A stretch of 16,132 bases of DNA, taken from the NCBI GenBank assembly GCA_900554555.1, contig USIC01000002.1, positions 1-16,132 of the forward strand, read 5' to 3'. Position numbers and translations under genes: made by a program. Numbering within the stretch: position 1 is the stretch's first letter; every line of letters begins with the position of its first letter. The stretch comes from an uncultured Solobacterium sp. (GTDB lineage Bacteria; Bacillota_I; Bacilli_A; Erysipelotrichales; Erysipelotrichaceae). The notes beneath the pieces were generated by a model. The model was not told where the DNA came from. It did not search any database and saw nothing but the letters and a program-made list of their open reading frames with translations. Shown in pieces: positions 6,441-15,213 of the stretch.

Positions 6441-7616
6441 TTATTTAGAATATGGATATAAGATTACACCCTTTACAACGCGGTTAACCTCGCCTGTTGG
6501 ACATGGATTATCCGGTGTGAAGTGATTGCGAATTGACGCAAATAATGCCATCAATTGTGCAACGATAATAAAGTCTAAACCTACAAAGACATTATCCTTC
6601 GCTGGTGTATCAAAACAATAATAATAGTTCGCAAGAGATTTGGCTAGTTCACATGGCGTATTACATACAACCATAATGCGATTTTCTTTGCGTTGACCTG
6701 ACATTTCTTTCAATAGGTCAAGTTCATATTGTCTTTGATATTCACCATCAGAGAGATATAGAACTGTTAATGTTGTGTTATCGATGATGGACTTAGGACC
6801 ATGGCGGAAACCTAAAGGTGTATCATACATCGTTACAATCTTACCAGCGTTTAATTCCAACATCTTTAGTGCGGATTCCTGGGCAATACCCTTCAATGTA
6901 TTTGTGCCTAAGTATACGATTCTACCGTAGTCAAACGCATCATCGAATTCCTTAATTATAGGCCAATCTTCTTCAACAAGTTGTTTTGCGGCACCAATCA
7001 CATCATTTACAGCAGCGACTGCTTCATCAAAGTGATCTAGGCTAAAGCATAACACTGTTGCAAGATACATATTTGTAAAGCTTGATGTCATTGCAAAGCT
7101 CTTATCCAATGTTTCAGGTGTTAAATTAATTGCGAGGCAACGATCCCCTTCTGTATTTGCACGCTTGCTTAAAGCACCATCTTTATTACATGTAATGAAT
7201 AAATGATATAGATTGTCATTCACTGCTTCTACAGACTGAATTGCGCCAATCGATTCAGGGGAGTCACCTGAGCGACCATAGCTGATTAATAAAGTAGGCT
7301 TATGTGCAGATACATAATTTTCAGGTGTAGCTGTCAAGTCTGTTGTGGCATAGCTCTTTACCTTGTAGTTTAACTTACGATTTAAATAGGAATATAATGC
7401 GTTTCCAACAAACTCACTTGTGCCAGCACCTGTCAAAATTACATCATAGTCTTCCTGATGAATAACTTTATTGATAAATGCTTTAATCTCTCCTGCACGC
7501 GAGCGTACTTGTTCAATTGTCTTCTCCCAAGTTGAAGGCTGTTGGTGGATTTCTGTGGCTGTAAATGTTGCCTTTAATGATTCTAATTCTTCATTTGTAT
7601 AATTAAATATGGACAT
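6441..7616 (-). CDS. agaS: AgaS-family SIS amino-sugar-6-phosphate deaminase/isomerase
   Basis: This 391-residue protein has two SIS domains. The first carries LTGAGTSEFVG (61-71) and the phosphosugar loop SYGRSGDSPES (112-122). The second spans about 225-370, with VYLGTNTLKGIAQESALKML (234-253) and the conserved GFRHGPKSI (269-277). Length and layout match AgaS, which in Enterobacteria and Shewanella deaminates galactosamine-6-phosphate to tagatose-6-phosphate; a related role on glucosamine-6-phosphate cannot be excluded. AAAAGGAGG before the ATG fixes the start. It shares an operon with the EIIA gene and is divergent from nagA, giving two consecutive catabolic steps: NagA removes acetyl, then AgaS removes ammonia. 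Confidence 0.88.
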   Translation of the reverse strand: MSIFNYTNEELESLKATFTATEIHQQPSTWEKTIEQVRSRAGEIKAFINKVIHQEDYDVILTGAGTSEFVGNALYSYLNRKLNYKVKSYATTDLTATPENYVSAHKPTLLISYGRSGDSPESIGAIQSVEAVNDNLYHLFITCNKDGALSKRANTEGDRCLAINLTPETLDKSFAMTSSFTNMYLATVLCFSLDHFDEAVAAVNDVIGAAKQLVEEDWPIIKEFDDAFDYGRIVYLGTNTLKGIAQESALKMLELNAGKIVTMYDTPLGFRHGPKSIIDNTTLTVLYLSDGEYQRQYELDLLKEMSGQRKENRIMVVCNTPCELAKSLANYYYCFDTPAKDNVFVGLDFIIVAQLMALFASIRNHFTPDNPCPTGEVNRVVKGVILYPYSK

Positions 7617-7653
7617 TGTTTTCCTCCTTTTGTACCTGTCTTATCTAATTTGT

Positions 7654-7682
7654 ATTATAACAATCAGAAATTACGATTAGAA
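7654..7682 (-). promoter_or_regulatory. Promoter of the agaS-EIIA operon
   Basis: Read leftward there is a TATAAT (7659-7654) preceded by TGT, giving an extended -10 (TGTTATAAT), and a weak TTCTAA -35 candidate at 7682-7677 with a 17-bp spacer. The transcript would start around 7647, leaving a leader of about 30 nt with a strong AAAAGGAGG at 7621-7629. Confidence 0.65.
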
Positions 7683-7753
7683 TAAATTAACTGAAAGATG
7701 TCAAATCATTATCGAAAAGTATAAGTGTCAAAAGAGATAAATAAAATCAATAG

Positions 7754-7762
7754 TGCTATGAT
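7754..7762 (+). promoter_or_regulatory. Extended -10 promoter of the nagA operon
   Basis: TGCTATGAT is an extended -10 element about 33 nt upstream of the nagA ATG. I see no convincing -35. The 179-bp divergent region 7617-7795 also carries TGTCAAA twice in direct orientation (7699-7705 and 7726-7732), which may be a binding site or chance. No clear copy of the GAAAG-NN-CTTTC palindrome is present here. Confidence 0.5.
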
Positions 7763-7795
7763 AAACATAGAAAGTAATTCATGAGGGAATAAAAT

Positions 7796-8950
7796 ATGTT
7801 TATTAAAAGTAATCGTGTATGGATAGCCGGTGACTTTATCCCAGCTGTCATTGAAATTTCTGAAGGTAAAATCAAGGGTATTTACCCTGCTGAAGATCAT
7901 ACTGCAGATGTTGATTATGGTAATCGTCGTATTGTGCCAGGATTTATTGACATCCATTGTCATGGTGCGTATGGCTATGATACAAACTACGCAGAACCTG
8001 AGGGACTTAAGAAATGGGCAAAAGGAATTCCAAGTGAAGGTGTTACAGGTTTCCTTTCCACAACAATCACTGAATTAAACCCAGTACTAACAAAAGCCGT
8101 TAAGAATGTTGCGGCTGTTAAGCGTGAACACGTAGCCGGCAGAGATGGTGCTGATATCATCGGTATTCATTTTGAAGGTCCATACCTTGATATGAAATAC
8201 AAAGGAGCACAACCACCAGAAGCTATCGTTCCACCACACGTAGATGAATTTATTCAGTACCAAAAGGACGCAGAAGGACTCATCAAAGTAATTACATTAG
8301 CTCCTGAACATGATCCAGAACTTGCACTTACAAAATACTGCAGTGCACATCATGTTGCGGTATCAATCGGACACTCTGGTGCAACCTTCCAAGAAGGTAT
8401 TATCGCTGTCGCAAATGGTGCAAAATCTATCACGCATACATACAATGGACAATCTCCATTCAACCACCGCGCAAATGGTGTAACCGGTCTAGCTCTACGT
8501 CTTCGCGATTTGTATAGTGAAGTCATCTGCGACTGTAACCACTCAACACCTGAAGCACTCAATATCTTCTTCAATGCGAAAGGCAAAGACCATGCAATCA
8601 TGATCTCTGATGCGCTAATGGCAAAGGGATTCGAACCAGGCTCTAAATTTATGTTTGGTGGACATGAAATCGAAATCTATCCAGATGGAAGTGCTCACCT
8701 AACTGAGAGTGGAAGTCTAGCAGGTTCTACAATGCGTATGAACGAAGGACTAAGAAACTTAGTTGAAAGAGCTGGCGTTCCATTTGATTCAGCTCTTAAC
8801 GCTGCCACAATTAACCCTGCTACACTATTAAACATGCATGATCATATCGGTAAGTTATGTACAGGATATGATGCGGATATCGTTGTCTTAAACGATGACT
8901 ATAGCGTTGAGGAAACCTACTGCAAAGGTATTGCTCAATTACAAAAATAG
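7796..8950 (+). CDS. nagA: N-acetylhexosamine-6-phosphate deacetylase (NagA/AgaA)
   Basis: This 384-residue amidohydrolase removes acetate from GlcNAc-6-P or GalNAc-6-P in the cytoplasm. Metal and substrate residues are visible in order: IDIHCHG (His54, His56), HFEGPYL (Glu127), GHSG (His193), THTYNG (His214), the CDCNHS segment (His249) and the catalytic Asp272 in SDALMA. Most NagA proteins have DG-x-H at the His249 position; this one has DCNH. Length is typical for the family. AGGGA 7 nt before the ATG supports the start. It is divergent from agaS and closely followed by a membrane protein gene. Whether the natural substrate is the GlcNAc or the GalNAc derivative cannot be told from sequence; the agaS neighbour slightly favours the latter. 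Confidence 0.95.
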   Translation: MFIKSNRVWIAGDFIPAVIEISEGKIKGIYPAEDHTADVDYGNRRIVPGFIDIHCHGAYGYDTNYAEPEGLKKWAKGIPSEGVTGFLSTTITELNPVLTKAVKNVAAVKREHVAGRDGADIIGIHFEGPYLDMKYKGAQPPEAIVPPHVDEFIQYQKDAEGLIKVITLAPEHDPELALTKYCSAHHVAVSIGHSGATFQEGIIAVANGAKSITHTYNGQSPFNHRANGVTGLALRLRDLYSEVICDCNHSTPEALNIFFNAKGKDHAIMISDALMAKGFEPGSKFMFGGHEIEIYPDGSAHLTESGSLAGSTMRMNEGLRNLVERAGVPFDSALNAATINPATLLNMHDHIGKLCTGYDADIVVLNDDYSVEETYCKGIAQLQK

Positions 8951-8958
8951 GTACTTCT

Positions 8959-9525
8959 ATGACAAAAAGCCCAAATAAAAAAAGACCATCCATCTTTGAT
9001 GATGGTAATGTGCAAAAGCACGGAGCGATTGCCGGAAGAAACATTTACATTGATGATAAAGGTCAAACCATCATGTATATCTCCCGTACACAAACAGGAT
9101 ATATTCTAAAAGAGAAAGACGCGAAGAACTTCAATCTCTATCACAATCGTATCGCACTTGGTATCGCCGTAGCGATGTTACTGATGAGCCTAACAAGTGA
9201 TTGGAGAATCTCCATAATTGCTGGTTTTGTACTGTTTGGTGTACTACAATATCGCTTTGTAAAATCTTGGCTACCAACATTACCACAGATTCCTAACTTT
9301 AAACCGAAACAGAAAAAGTCATTCATCGAAGGACTTGTAGAAACAAATAATAAAGGACGTTGTATTCTACTCGCTGTATTATATGCTTTATTAGGTATCT
9401 TACTAGTAGTAAACGGAATTCTCATTAAGAGTGATATCGTTGTCATTATCTTTGAAGTAGCTACTATGCTTGCATGTTTATACATGAGTGCACAGTATGT
9501 TATCGCAATCTCAAAAATGAAATAA
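8959..9525 (+). CDS. Four-helix membrane protein of unknown function
   Basis: I do not recognise this 188-residue protein. It has a hydrophilic N-terminal stretch (1-60) and four predicted transmembrane segments near 64-79, 83-100, 133-154 and 160-183, with a Lys-rich loop (114-120, FKPKQKK) between the second and third. No catalytic motif is evident. It starts 8 nt after the nagA stop, with a weak AGGT ribosome-binding site that overlaps that stop, so it is very likely co-transcribed and perhaps translationally coupled. A terminator follows immediately. Transport or signalling roles would be guesses. Confidence 0.8.
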   Translation: MTKSPNKKRPSIFDDGNVQKHGAIAGRNIYIDDKGQTIMYISRTQTGYILKEKDAKNFNLYHNRIALGIAVAMLLMSLTSDWRISIIAGFVLFGVLQYRFVKSWLPTLPQIPNFKPKQKKSFIEGLVETNNKGRCILLAVLYALLGILLVVNGILIKSDIVVIIFEVATMLACLYMSAQYVIAISKMK

Positions 9526-9527
9526 AC

Positions 9528-9562
9528 AAAATGAGTTACGGATATTTCCCTAACTCATTTTT
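9528..9562. terminator. Bidirectional rho-independent terminator
   Basis: An 11-bp stem (9528-9538 with 9551-9561, AAAATGAGTTA / TAACTCATTTT), extended by a short inner GGA/TCC helix, is followed by T-rich sequence on both strands. It ends the nagA operon rightward and the convergent small membrane protein gene leftward. Confidence 0.85.
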
Positions 9563-9580
9563 CATTCATCTATTTACGAA

Positions 9581-10081
9581 TTATTTCAATCTGGATACTT
9601 CTTGGAGTGCTTGATATAGGGCCGTCATTGCCTGTATATCCTCTTTTGTACTACCCGCAAAAATACTACTTTCAAATATATTCTTTTTAACTCTTGCGAT
9701 GAAAATTAACTTCTGATGATCTAGATGAATTTCTAATACTGTTTTCATATTGTTTTGATTGATTGTGGCAGATCGTACTTCCTCTTGATATTTTCTACCA
9801 CCAACTGTTTCAATCAAAATGGTATTTCCACTAACCTGTACTGTATATTTGCGGATACAATATCGTTTGACTAAACTCATGATTAAAAAACCGATGATTA
9901 CACCCAATATCGCAACCCAACCAAATCCTGTTAATGATTTTGATAAGGGGTGATAGTCAGGTATGAAATACCACATAACAGCTCCCAAAATAGATGTCGG
10001 TAACATGAGTGCAGCAGGAAAACAAATTCCCATTAACATTTCATCGCGTGGTTCACTTGCATAAAATTGATATTCTCTCAT
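9581..10081 (-). CDS. Two-helix membrane protein of unknown function, possibly with a C-terminal PH-like domain
   Basis: This 166-residue protein is not one I recognise. It has two transmembrane segments (about 17-40 and 52-72), a basic stop-transfer motif (VKRYCIRKY), then a soluble beta-rich region of about 90 residues with alternating strands (YTVQVSGNTILIETVGGRKY) and a final helix. That arrangement resembles small bacterial membrane proteins with a PH-like (YcxB/bPH-type) C-terminal domain; the match is by shape only. It is monocistronic, between a convergent terminator and the purL terminator. No Shine-Dalgarno is present upstream of the ATG. Confidence 0.75.
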   Translation of the reverse strand: MREYQFYASEPRDEMLMGICFPAALMLPTSILGAVMWYFIPDYHPLSKSLTGFGWVAILGVIIGFLIMSLVKRYCIRKYTVQVSGNTILIETVGGRKYQEEVRSATINQNNMKTVLEIHLDHQKLIFIARVKKNIFESSIFAGSTKEDIQAMTALYQALQEVSRLK

Positions 10082-10087
10082 ACATTC

Positions 10088-10115
10088 AGAATACTATTCT
10101 TATCATTTTTTTCAA
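10088..10115 (-). promoter_or_regulatory. Promoter of the small membrane protein gene, possibly leaderless
   Basis: Read leftward, TTGAAA (10115-10110), a 16-bp spacer and TATTCT (10093-10088) end 6 nt before the ATG at 10081. The expected +1 would be the start codon itself, and there is no Shine-Dalgarno sequence. The -10 is only a four-of-six match. Confidence 0.45.
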
Positions 10116-10177
10116 TATCATTATTACGATATGGTACATATATCAATATCTTATGTACAATCCTTCCCCAACGATAA

Positions 10178-10199
10178 AGAACCGAACTTAATCGGTTCT
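10178..10199 (-). terminator. Probable terminator of the purine operon
   Basis: An 8-bp stem (AGAACCGA / TCGGTTCT, 6-nt loop) begins 11 nt after the purL stop and is followed leftward by TTTATCG. The T-tract is short, so termination may be incomplete. Confidence 0.6.
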
Positions 10200-10209
10200 C
10201 TTTCTATAC

Positions 10210-13200
10210 TTACTTTGTAAAGTATTCAACTGCAGCCTTAAATAACAACTGTTGATTTTCGATATCTGGTACGTTCTTATATAGGTTATCACCATTTCGT
10301 TCAGAATGTCCCATCTTACCAAGGATTCGTCCATCTGGTGAAGTGATTCCTTCAATCGCATAGACAGAATCGTTTGGATTGAAATGGATATCTGAAGTTG
10401 GCTGTCCTTCAAAGTCAACGTATTGTGTCGCAATCTGACCATTGTCAATCAAGGTTTGAACAACATTATCTTTTGCGACAAATCTTCCTTCACCATGGCT
10501 AATCGCTACTGTATGAATATCTCCAACATTCATATATTTCATCCAAGGTGATTGATTACATGCAACTCTTGTCTTAACGAGTTTGGATTGGTGTCTTCCA
10601 ATTGTGTTAAATGTCAGTGTTGGACGGAATTCATCTGGTTCCATAATCTTGCCATATGGCACAAGTCCAAGTTTAACAAGCGCTTGGAATCCGTTACAGA
10701 TACCAATCATTAAACCTTCTCTATGATTGAGTAAGTCTTCTACTGCTTCTTTCACCTTTGGATTGCGGAAGAAGGAAACGATAAACTTCGCAGAACCATC
10801 TGGCTCATCTCCACCTGAGAAACCTCCTGGAAGTGCGATGATTTGGCTACGACCAATCGCATCCACAAATCTTTCTACACTATCCTCAATGTCTTTTGCG
10901 GTTAGGTTCTTGATCACAAAGATTTCTGTTTCAGCACCCTCTCGCTTGAATGCACGTGCAGTATCATATTCACAGTTTGTGCCTGGGAATACAGGAATTA
11001 AGACATGCGGAGTTTCAACTGTATAACTTGCATGCATGTCAAATTTACGTTCTACAGATACTGGCTTGATTTCCTTTTCGCTCTGCTTGATATTGCAAGG
11101 ATATACTGATTCCAACTTCTCTTCATAGCGAGTTTGTAATTCATCTAATGAGATTATTTCATCCTTTGTACGTAATTCAAACTCTCCAATAGTCTTTCCT
11201 AATAATTCTAGATCTTCAATTTCTTCATCTGTCTCTAATAAGAAGCCACCATAGCACTTCTTAAAGAGTCGATTGATATTTACATCTTCTTCTAGCGCAA
11301 AACCAATACGATTACCAAGACTACACTTAAGAAGTGCTTCTACTGTACCACCATGTTCAAGTGCACAAGCAGACTTGACACAACCTGAGCTGATTAATGA
11401 ATAAACCTTATCAAATACATCGCGTACACTCTTGAAGTCCGCAATACCATTCTCATCATATTCTGGCATTACTGCATAGATATAATGATCTTTAGCCTTC
11501 CACTCATTTGTAATAATGCGAGAGGCTTTCGCAGTGGATACCGCAAAGGCGATAAGCGTAGGCGGAACATCGATATCCTCGAATGTTCCTGACATGGAAT
11601 CTTTCCCACCGATCGCAGCGACTTCTAATTCTGCTTGAGCTTTGAGTGCACCAAGTAGTGCCGCAAATGGCTTGCCCCACTTCTCTGGATTATCACCCGT
11701 ACGTCCAAAGTATTCTTGGAATGATAACCATGCATGTTTAGGATCAATACCAGCCGCAACTAGTTTGGACATTGCTTCTATCACTGCAACCATCGCACCC
11801 TTATATGGTGATAAGGACGATAACTCTGGATCATAGCCATAGGCCATGAGTGATGCAGTATCCGTTTCACCGTTTAGTACTGGTATCTTAGCAGCCATTA
11901 CTTGGCTTGGCGTCATTTGGTATTTACCACCAAATGGCATACATACTGTTCCACTACCAATCGTTGCGTCAAAGCGTTCTGCCAAACCTTTTTGACTACA
12001 GATATTTAAATCTTCTACAAGCTTATCCATGCCTGCACGAAGACTTTCTACTTGAACCTCTTCTTCTGGTTGGTCTTCACCAACCACAACAGATGTATGT
12101 CTACTTGCGCCGTTTGTATTCAAGAACTCACGAGAGATATTTACAATTTCTTCTCCCTGTAGGGTCATAATCATGCGTGGTTCTTCAGTAACTTCTGCGA
12201 CAATTGTTGTCTCAAGGTTTTCCATGCTTGCAAGTTCTTGGAACTTTTGCGCATCTTCTTTTCTAACCACAACAGCCATACGTTCTTGGGATTCACTGAT
12301 TGCTAGTTCTGTTCCATTTAAGCCTTCGTATTTCTTTGGAACTTTATTTAAATCAATCACCAATCCATCTGCGAGTTCACCAATGGCTACCGCTACACCA
12401 CCTGCACCAAAGTCATTACAACGTTTGATGAGTTTTGCGGCTTCTGGATTACGGAATAATCTTTGTAGCTTGCGCTCTTCTGGCGCATTACCCTTTTGAA
12501 CTTCAGCCCCACAGCTTTCTAATGATTCAATATTGTGTGACTTTGAAGAACCCGTTGCGCCACCGCAACCATCACGTCCTGTACGTCCACCTAATAAGAT
12601 GACGACATCACCTGGTTCTGGTCTTAAACGAACAACGTTTTCCTCTGGCGCTGCCGCAATGACTGCACCAACTTCCATACGTTTCGCAACGTATCCTGGA
12701 TGATAGATTTCACGTACTAGACCTGTTGCTAGACCAATCTGATTACCGTAGGAACTATATCCAGCTGCTGCAGTCGTCACAATCTTTCGCTGTGGCAGTT
12801 TACCCTTCATTGTTTCGTTAATTGGTTTTAACGGATCAGCAGCACCTGTTACACGCATTGCTTGATATACATAACTACGTCCTGAAAGTGGATCACGAAT
12901 TGCACCACCAAGACAGGTTGCAGCACCACCAAATGGTTCAATTTCCGTAGGATGGTTATGTGTTTCATTCTTAAACATGAGTAACCAATCCTGATCTTCA
13001 CCATCGACATCAACTTTAATCTTAACGGAACATGCATTAATTTCTTCCGACTCATCTAAGTCTGTTAACTTACCATATTTCTTTAATGCCTTAGCTCCAA
13101 TCGTACCCAAATCCATTAAGCATACCGGCTTTGGTGTACGACCAGCATAGATATGACTACGTAAGTCTAAATAATTTAAATACGTATTTTTTACATATTC

Positions 13201-13929
13201 AGGTTGAATCTCTACATCATCGATGACCGTATGGAATGTTGTATGACGACAATGATCTGACCAATAGGTATCGATGACACGCACCTCTGTAATCGTCGGG
13301 TTTCTGCATTCAATTTTTTGGAAGTATTCCTGCATGAACTTGAGGTCTTCTAAATCCATCGCAAGTCCATGTTCCTGAAGGAATTTCTTTAAACCTTCTT
13401 CATCCAACTTGATAAAACCATCAATCACTGGTGGAAGTTCTGGAGTTTCAAAAGACATGATAATTGTCTCTGGCTTCTCTAAACTTGCGATACGAGCTTC
13501 TACTGGGTTGATTAGAGTTTCTTCAATAAGCTTCTTTTCTTCATCTGTAAACTTACCTTTGATGTAATAAAGACGTGCTGTCTTTACAGTAGGTTTTTGT
13601 TTCATGGAACTGAGTTGAATACACTGTGCACAAGAATCTGCACGTTGATCAAACTGTCCAGGTAAATATTCTGTCGCAAGAATATATTCATCATAATCCG
13701 GTGTAGGTGCTTCTTCTTCATAGAAGAAATCTACTTGAGGTTCTGAAAGAATTGTGTACTTTGCGGCAATGTAATCTTCTTCGTCTACATTTTCTAAATC
13801 ATATCGATTTAAAACACGTACAGCTTCAACCTTTTGATTACGTAAGGCAACGTGTAAATCATTTAATATGGATTTGGCTTCTACTGCATATGCAGGTTTC
13901 TTCTCCACAAAACAACGGAATACTGTCAT
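10210..13929 (-). CDS. purL: Phosphoribosylformylglycinamidine synthase, large single-chain form
   Basis: This 1239-residue enzyme converts FGAR, glutamine and ATP to FGAM in de novo purine synthesis. It carries synthetase and glutaminase parts in one chain, as in the clostridial and streptococcal clade rather than the separate PurS-PurL-PurQ of Bacillus. The N-terminal part (about 1-200) is the PurS-like and linker region. The synthetase half has NETHNHPTEIEPFGG (His324, His326) and a second half-repeat with IGGKDSMSG near 775. The class I glutaminase starts near 985 (LIPVFPGTNCEYD), with nucleophile Cys1078 in GICNGFQ and the His1145/Glu1147 pair in SHGEGRF. All key residues appear intact. 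AAAGGTGG lies upstream inside purD, and the ATG overlaps the purD stop by ATGA. It is the last gene of this operon. Confidence 0.97.
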   Translation of the reverse strand: MTVFRCFVEKKPAYAVEAKSILNDLHVALRNQKVEAVRVLNRYDLENVDEEDYIAAKYTILSEPQVDFFYEEEAPTPDYDEYILATEYLPGQFDQRADSCAQCIQLSSMKQKPTVKTARLYYIKGKFTDEEKKLIEETLINPVEARIASLEKPETIIMSFETPELPPVIDGFIKLDEEGLKKFLQEHGLAMDLEDLKFMQEYFQKIECRNPTITEVRVIDTYWSDHCRHTTFHTVIDDVEIQPEYVKNTYLNYLDLRSHIYAGRTPKPVCLMDLGTIGAKALKKYGKLTDLDESEEINACSVKIKVDVDGEDQDWLLMFKNETHNHPTEIEPFGGAATCLGGAIRDPLSGRSYVYQAMRVTGAADPLKPINETMKGKLPQRKIVTTAAAGYSSYGNQIGLATGLVREIYHPGYVAKRMEVGAVIAAAPEENVVRLRPEPGDVVILLGGRTGRDGCGGATGSSKSHNIESLESCGAEVQKGNAPEERKLQRLFRNPEAAKLIKRCNDFGAGGVAVAIGELADGLVIDLNKVPKKYEGLNGTELAISESQERMAVVVRKEDAQKFQELASMENLETTIVAEVTEEPRMIMTLQGEEIVNISREFLNTNGASRHTSVVVGEDQPEEEVQVESLRAGMDKLVEDLNICSQKGLAERFDATIGSGTVCMPFGGKYQMTPSQVMAAKIPVLNGETDTASLMAYGYDPELSSLSPYKGAMVAVIEAMSKLVAAGIDPKHAWLSFQEYFGRTGDNPEKWGKPFAALLGALKAQAELEVAAIGGKDSMSGTFEDIDVPPTLIAFAVSTAKASRIITNEWKAKDHYIYAVMPEYDENGIADFKSVRDVFDKVYSLISSGCVKSACALEHGGTVEALLKCSLGNRIGFALEEDVNINRLFKKCYGGFLLETDEEIEDLELLGKTIGEFELRTKDEIISLDELQTRYEEKLESVYPCNIKQSEKEIKPVSVERKFDMHASYTVETPHVLIPVFPGTNCEYDTARAFKREGAETEIFVIKNLTAKDIEDSVERFVDAIGRSQIIALPGGFSGGDEPDGSAKFIVSFFRNPKVKEAVEDLLNHREGLMIGICNGFQALVKLGLVPYGKIMEPDEFRPTLTFNTIGRHQSKLVKTRVACNQSPWMKYMNVGDIHTVAISHGEGRFVAKDNVVQTLIDNGQIATQYVDFEGQPTSDIHFNPNDSVYAIEGITSPDGRILGKMGHSERNGDNLYKNVPDIENQQLLFKAAVEYFTK

Positions 13930-15200
13930 TGTTTTACCACCTTTCTGCCGATATCTGTACGATAGTGCATATCTGTAAAATGAATATCTTTAATCTTATC
14001 GTAAGAGAGTTGCAGTGCTTGTTCTAGCGTATCACCAACTGCACTAACTCCGAGTACACGTCCACCGTTTGTATAGTACTTTCCATCTTTCCATGCTGTA
14101 CCTGCATGATAAATGGTCACACCTTCAACCTGTCCATAATCATCTAAACCATCGATTTCATAGCCTTTATGATATTTCTGTGGATATCCTCCACTTGCTA
14201 GAATGACACATGCACAGGCTTTATCTTCCCATTCAATTGTAACTTCTGATAATTTCTCATCGTGTACTGCTCGCATGATTGTTAATAAATCTGTCTTTAA
14301 TAAAGGTAATACAACTTGTGTCTCAGGATCTCCAAAGCGACAATTATACTCAACAACTCTTGGCCCTTCTGGTGTTAACATCAAGCCAAAGTATAGACAA
14401 CCTTTGAATGGTCTTCCTTCTTGATTCATCGCTTCAATAGTTGGTAAAAAGATTGTATTCATGCATGTTTCCGCAATCTCTTTTGTATAGAATGGAGATG
14501 GCGCAATCGTACCCATACCACCCGTATTTAAACCTTCATCATTATCTAATGCACGTTTATGATCCATCGAAGATATCATCGGCACCACTACATGTCCATC
14601 TGTAAACGCTAGTACTGATACTTCTGGTCCTGTCATAAACTCTTCAATAACGATTTGTTTACCAGCTTGTCCAAAAGCTTGATCAACCATCAATTCATTG
14701 ACTGCTTGAACAGCTTCCTCTTCTGTTTGGGCAATCAAGACACCCTTACCAAGTGCCAAACCATCAGCCTTTAATACCGTTGGATAACGGTTCTCTGTGC
14801 GAATATAGTTGATAGCTTCTTGCGCATCAGAGAATACTGCATAACCAGCAGTTGGTATCTGATACTTTTTCATTAAGTTTTTCGCAAATACTTTTGATGA
14901 TTCAATGATTGCCGCATTTGCGTTTGGTCCAAAACATGGAATTCCTTCCATTTCAAGAATATCGACCATGCCCATCGCAAGAGGATCATCTGGTGTTACT
15001 ACACAGAAATCCACCTTTTCATTTTTTGCAAGTTCAACCATGTTGGCTAAATCAATTGCACTGACACTTACGCACTTGGCATCTGCCGCAATGCCACCAT
15101 TGCCAGGGGCGCAAATAATTTCTTCAATCGTAGGATTCTCTTTTAGTTTACGAATGATCGCATGTTCACGACCACCGGAACCAATTACTAAAACCTTCAT
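13926..15200 (-). CDS. purD: Phosphoribosylamine--glycine ligase (GARS)
   Basis: This 424-residue ATP-grasp enzyme joins glycine to phosphoribosylamine to give GAR. The N-terminal nucleotide-fold motif LVIGSGGREHA (4-14) is followed by KADGLALGKGV (144-154) for ATP binding, HKRALDNDEGLNTGGMG (214-230) and the metal-binding EYNCRFGDPETQ (284-295). Full length for the family. The segment TPDDPLAMG (69-77) replaces the more common GPEAPL, a variation I would expect in clostridial homologues. GAGGAGGT 5-6 nt before the ATG fixes the start. It follows the AICAR formyltransferase by 13 bp and overlaps purL by ATGA. Confidence 0.97.
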   Translation of the reverse strand: MKVLVIGSGGREHAIIRKLKENPTIEEIICAPGNGGIAADAKCVSVSAIDLANMVELAKNEKVDFCVVTPDDPLAMGMVDILEMEGIPCFGPNANAAIIESSKVFAKNLMKKYQIPTAGYAVFSDAQEAINYIRTENRYPTVLKADGLALGKGVLIAQTEEEAVQAVNELMVDQAFGQAGKQIVIEEFMTGPEVSVLAFTDGHVVVPMISSMDHKRALDNDEGLNTGGMGTIAPSPFYTKEIAETCMNTIFLPTIEAMNQEGRPFKGCLYFGLMLTPEGPRVVEYNCRFGDPETQVVLPLLKTDLLTIMRAVHDEKLSEVTIEWEDKACACVILASGGYPQKYHKGYEIDGLDDYGQVEGVTIYHAGTAWKDGKYYTNGGRVLGVSAVGDTLEQALQLSYDKIKDIHFTDMHYRTDIGRKVVKQ

Positions 15201-15213
15201 AGACTACCTCCTC

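Noticed and set aside
7709..7963. 84-codon leftward frame across the nagA start
   Set aside because: It lies antisense to the nagA promoter and N-terminus, has no ribosome-binding site I can see and no recognisable protein features.
10128..10150. Near-palindrome GATATG...CATATATC in the purL downstream gap
   Set aside because: The arms do not match cleanly and the region is very AT-rich, so chance is the simplest explanation.
10009..10191. 60-codon rightward frame across the start of the 166-residue gene and the purL terminator
   Set aside because: It has no ribosome-binding site, overlaps a promoter and a hairpin, and its product is a low-complexity Ile-rich string.
12173..12499. 108-codon rightward frame inside purL, and similar frames inside other genes
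   Set aside because: These are antisense shadows of well-supported coding sequences with low-complexity, Ser/Thr/Pro-rich translations.
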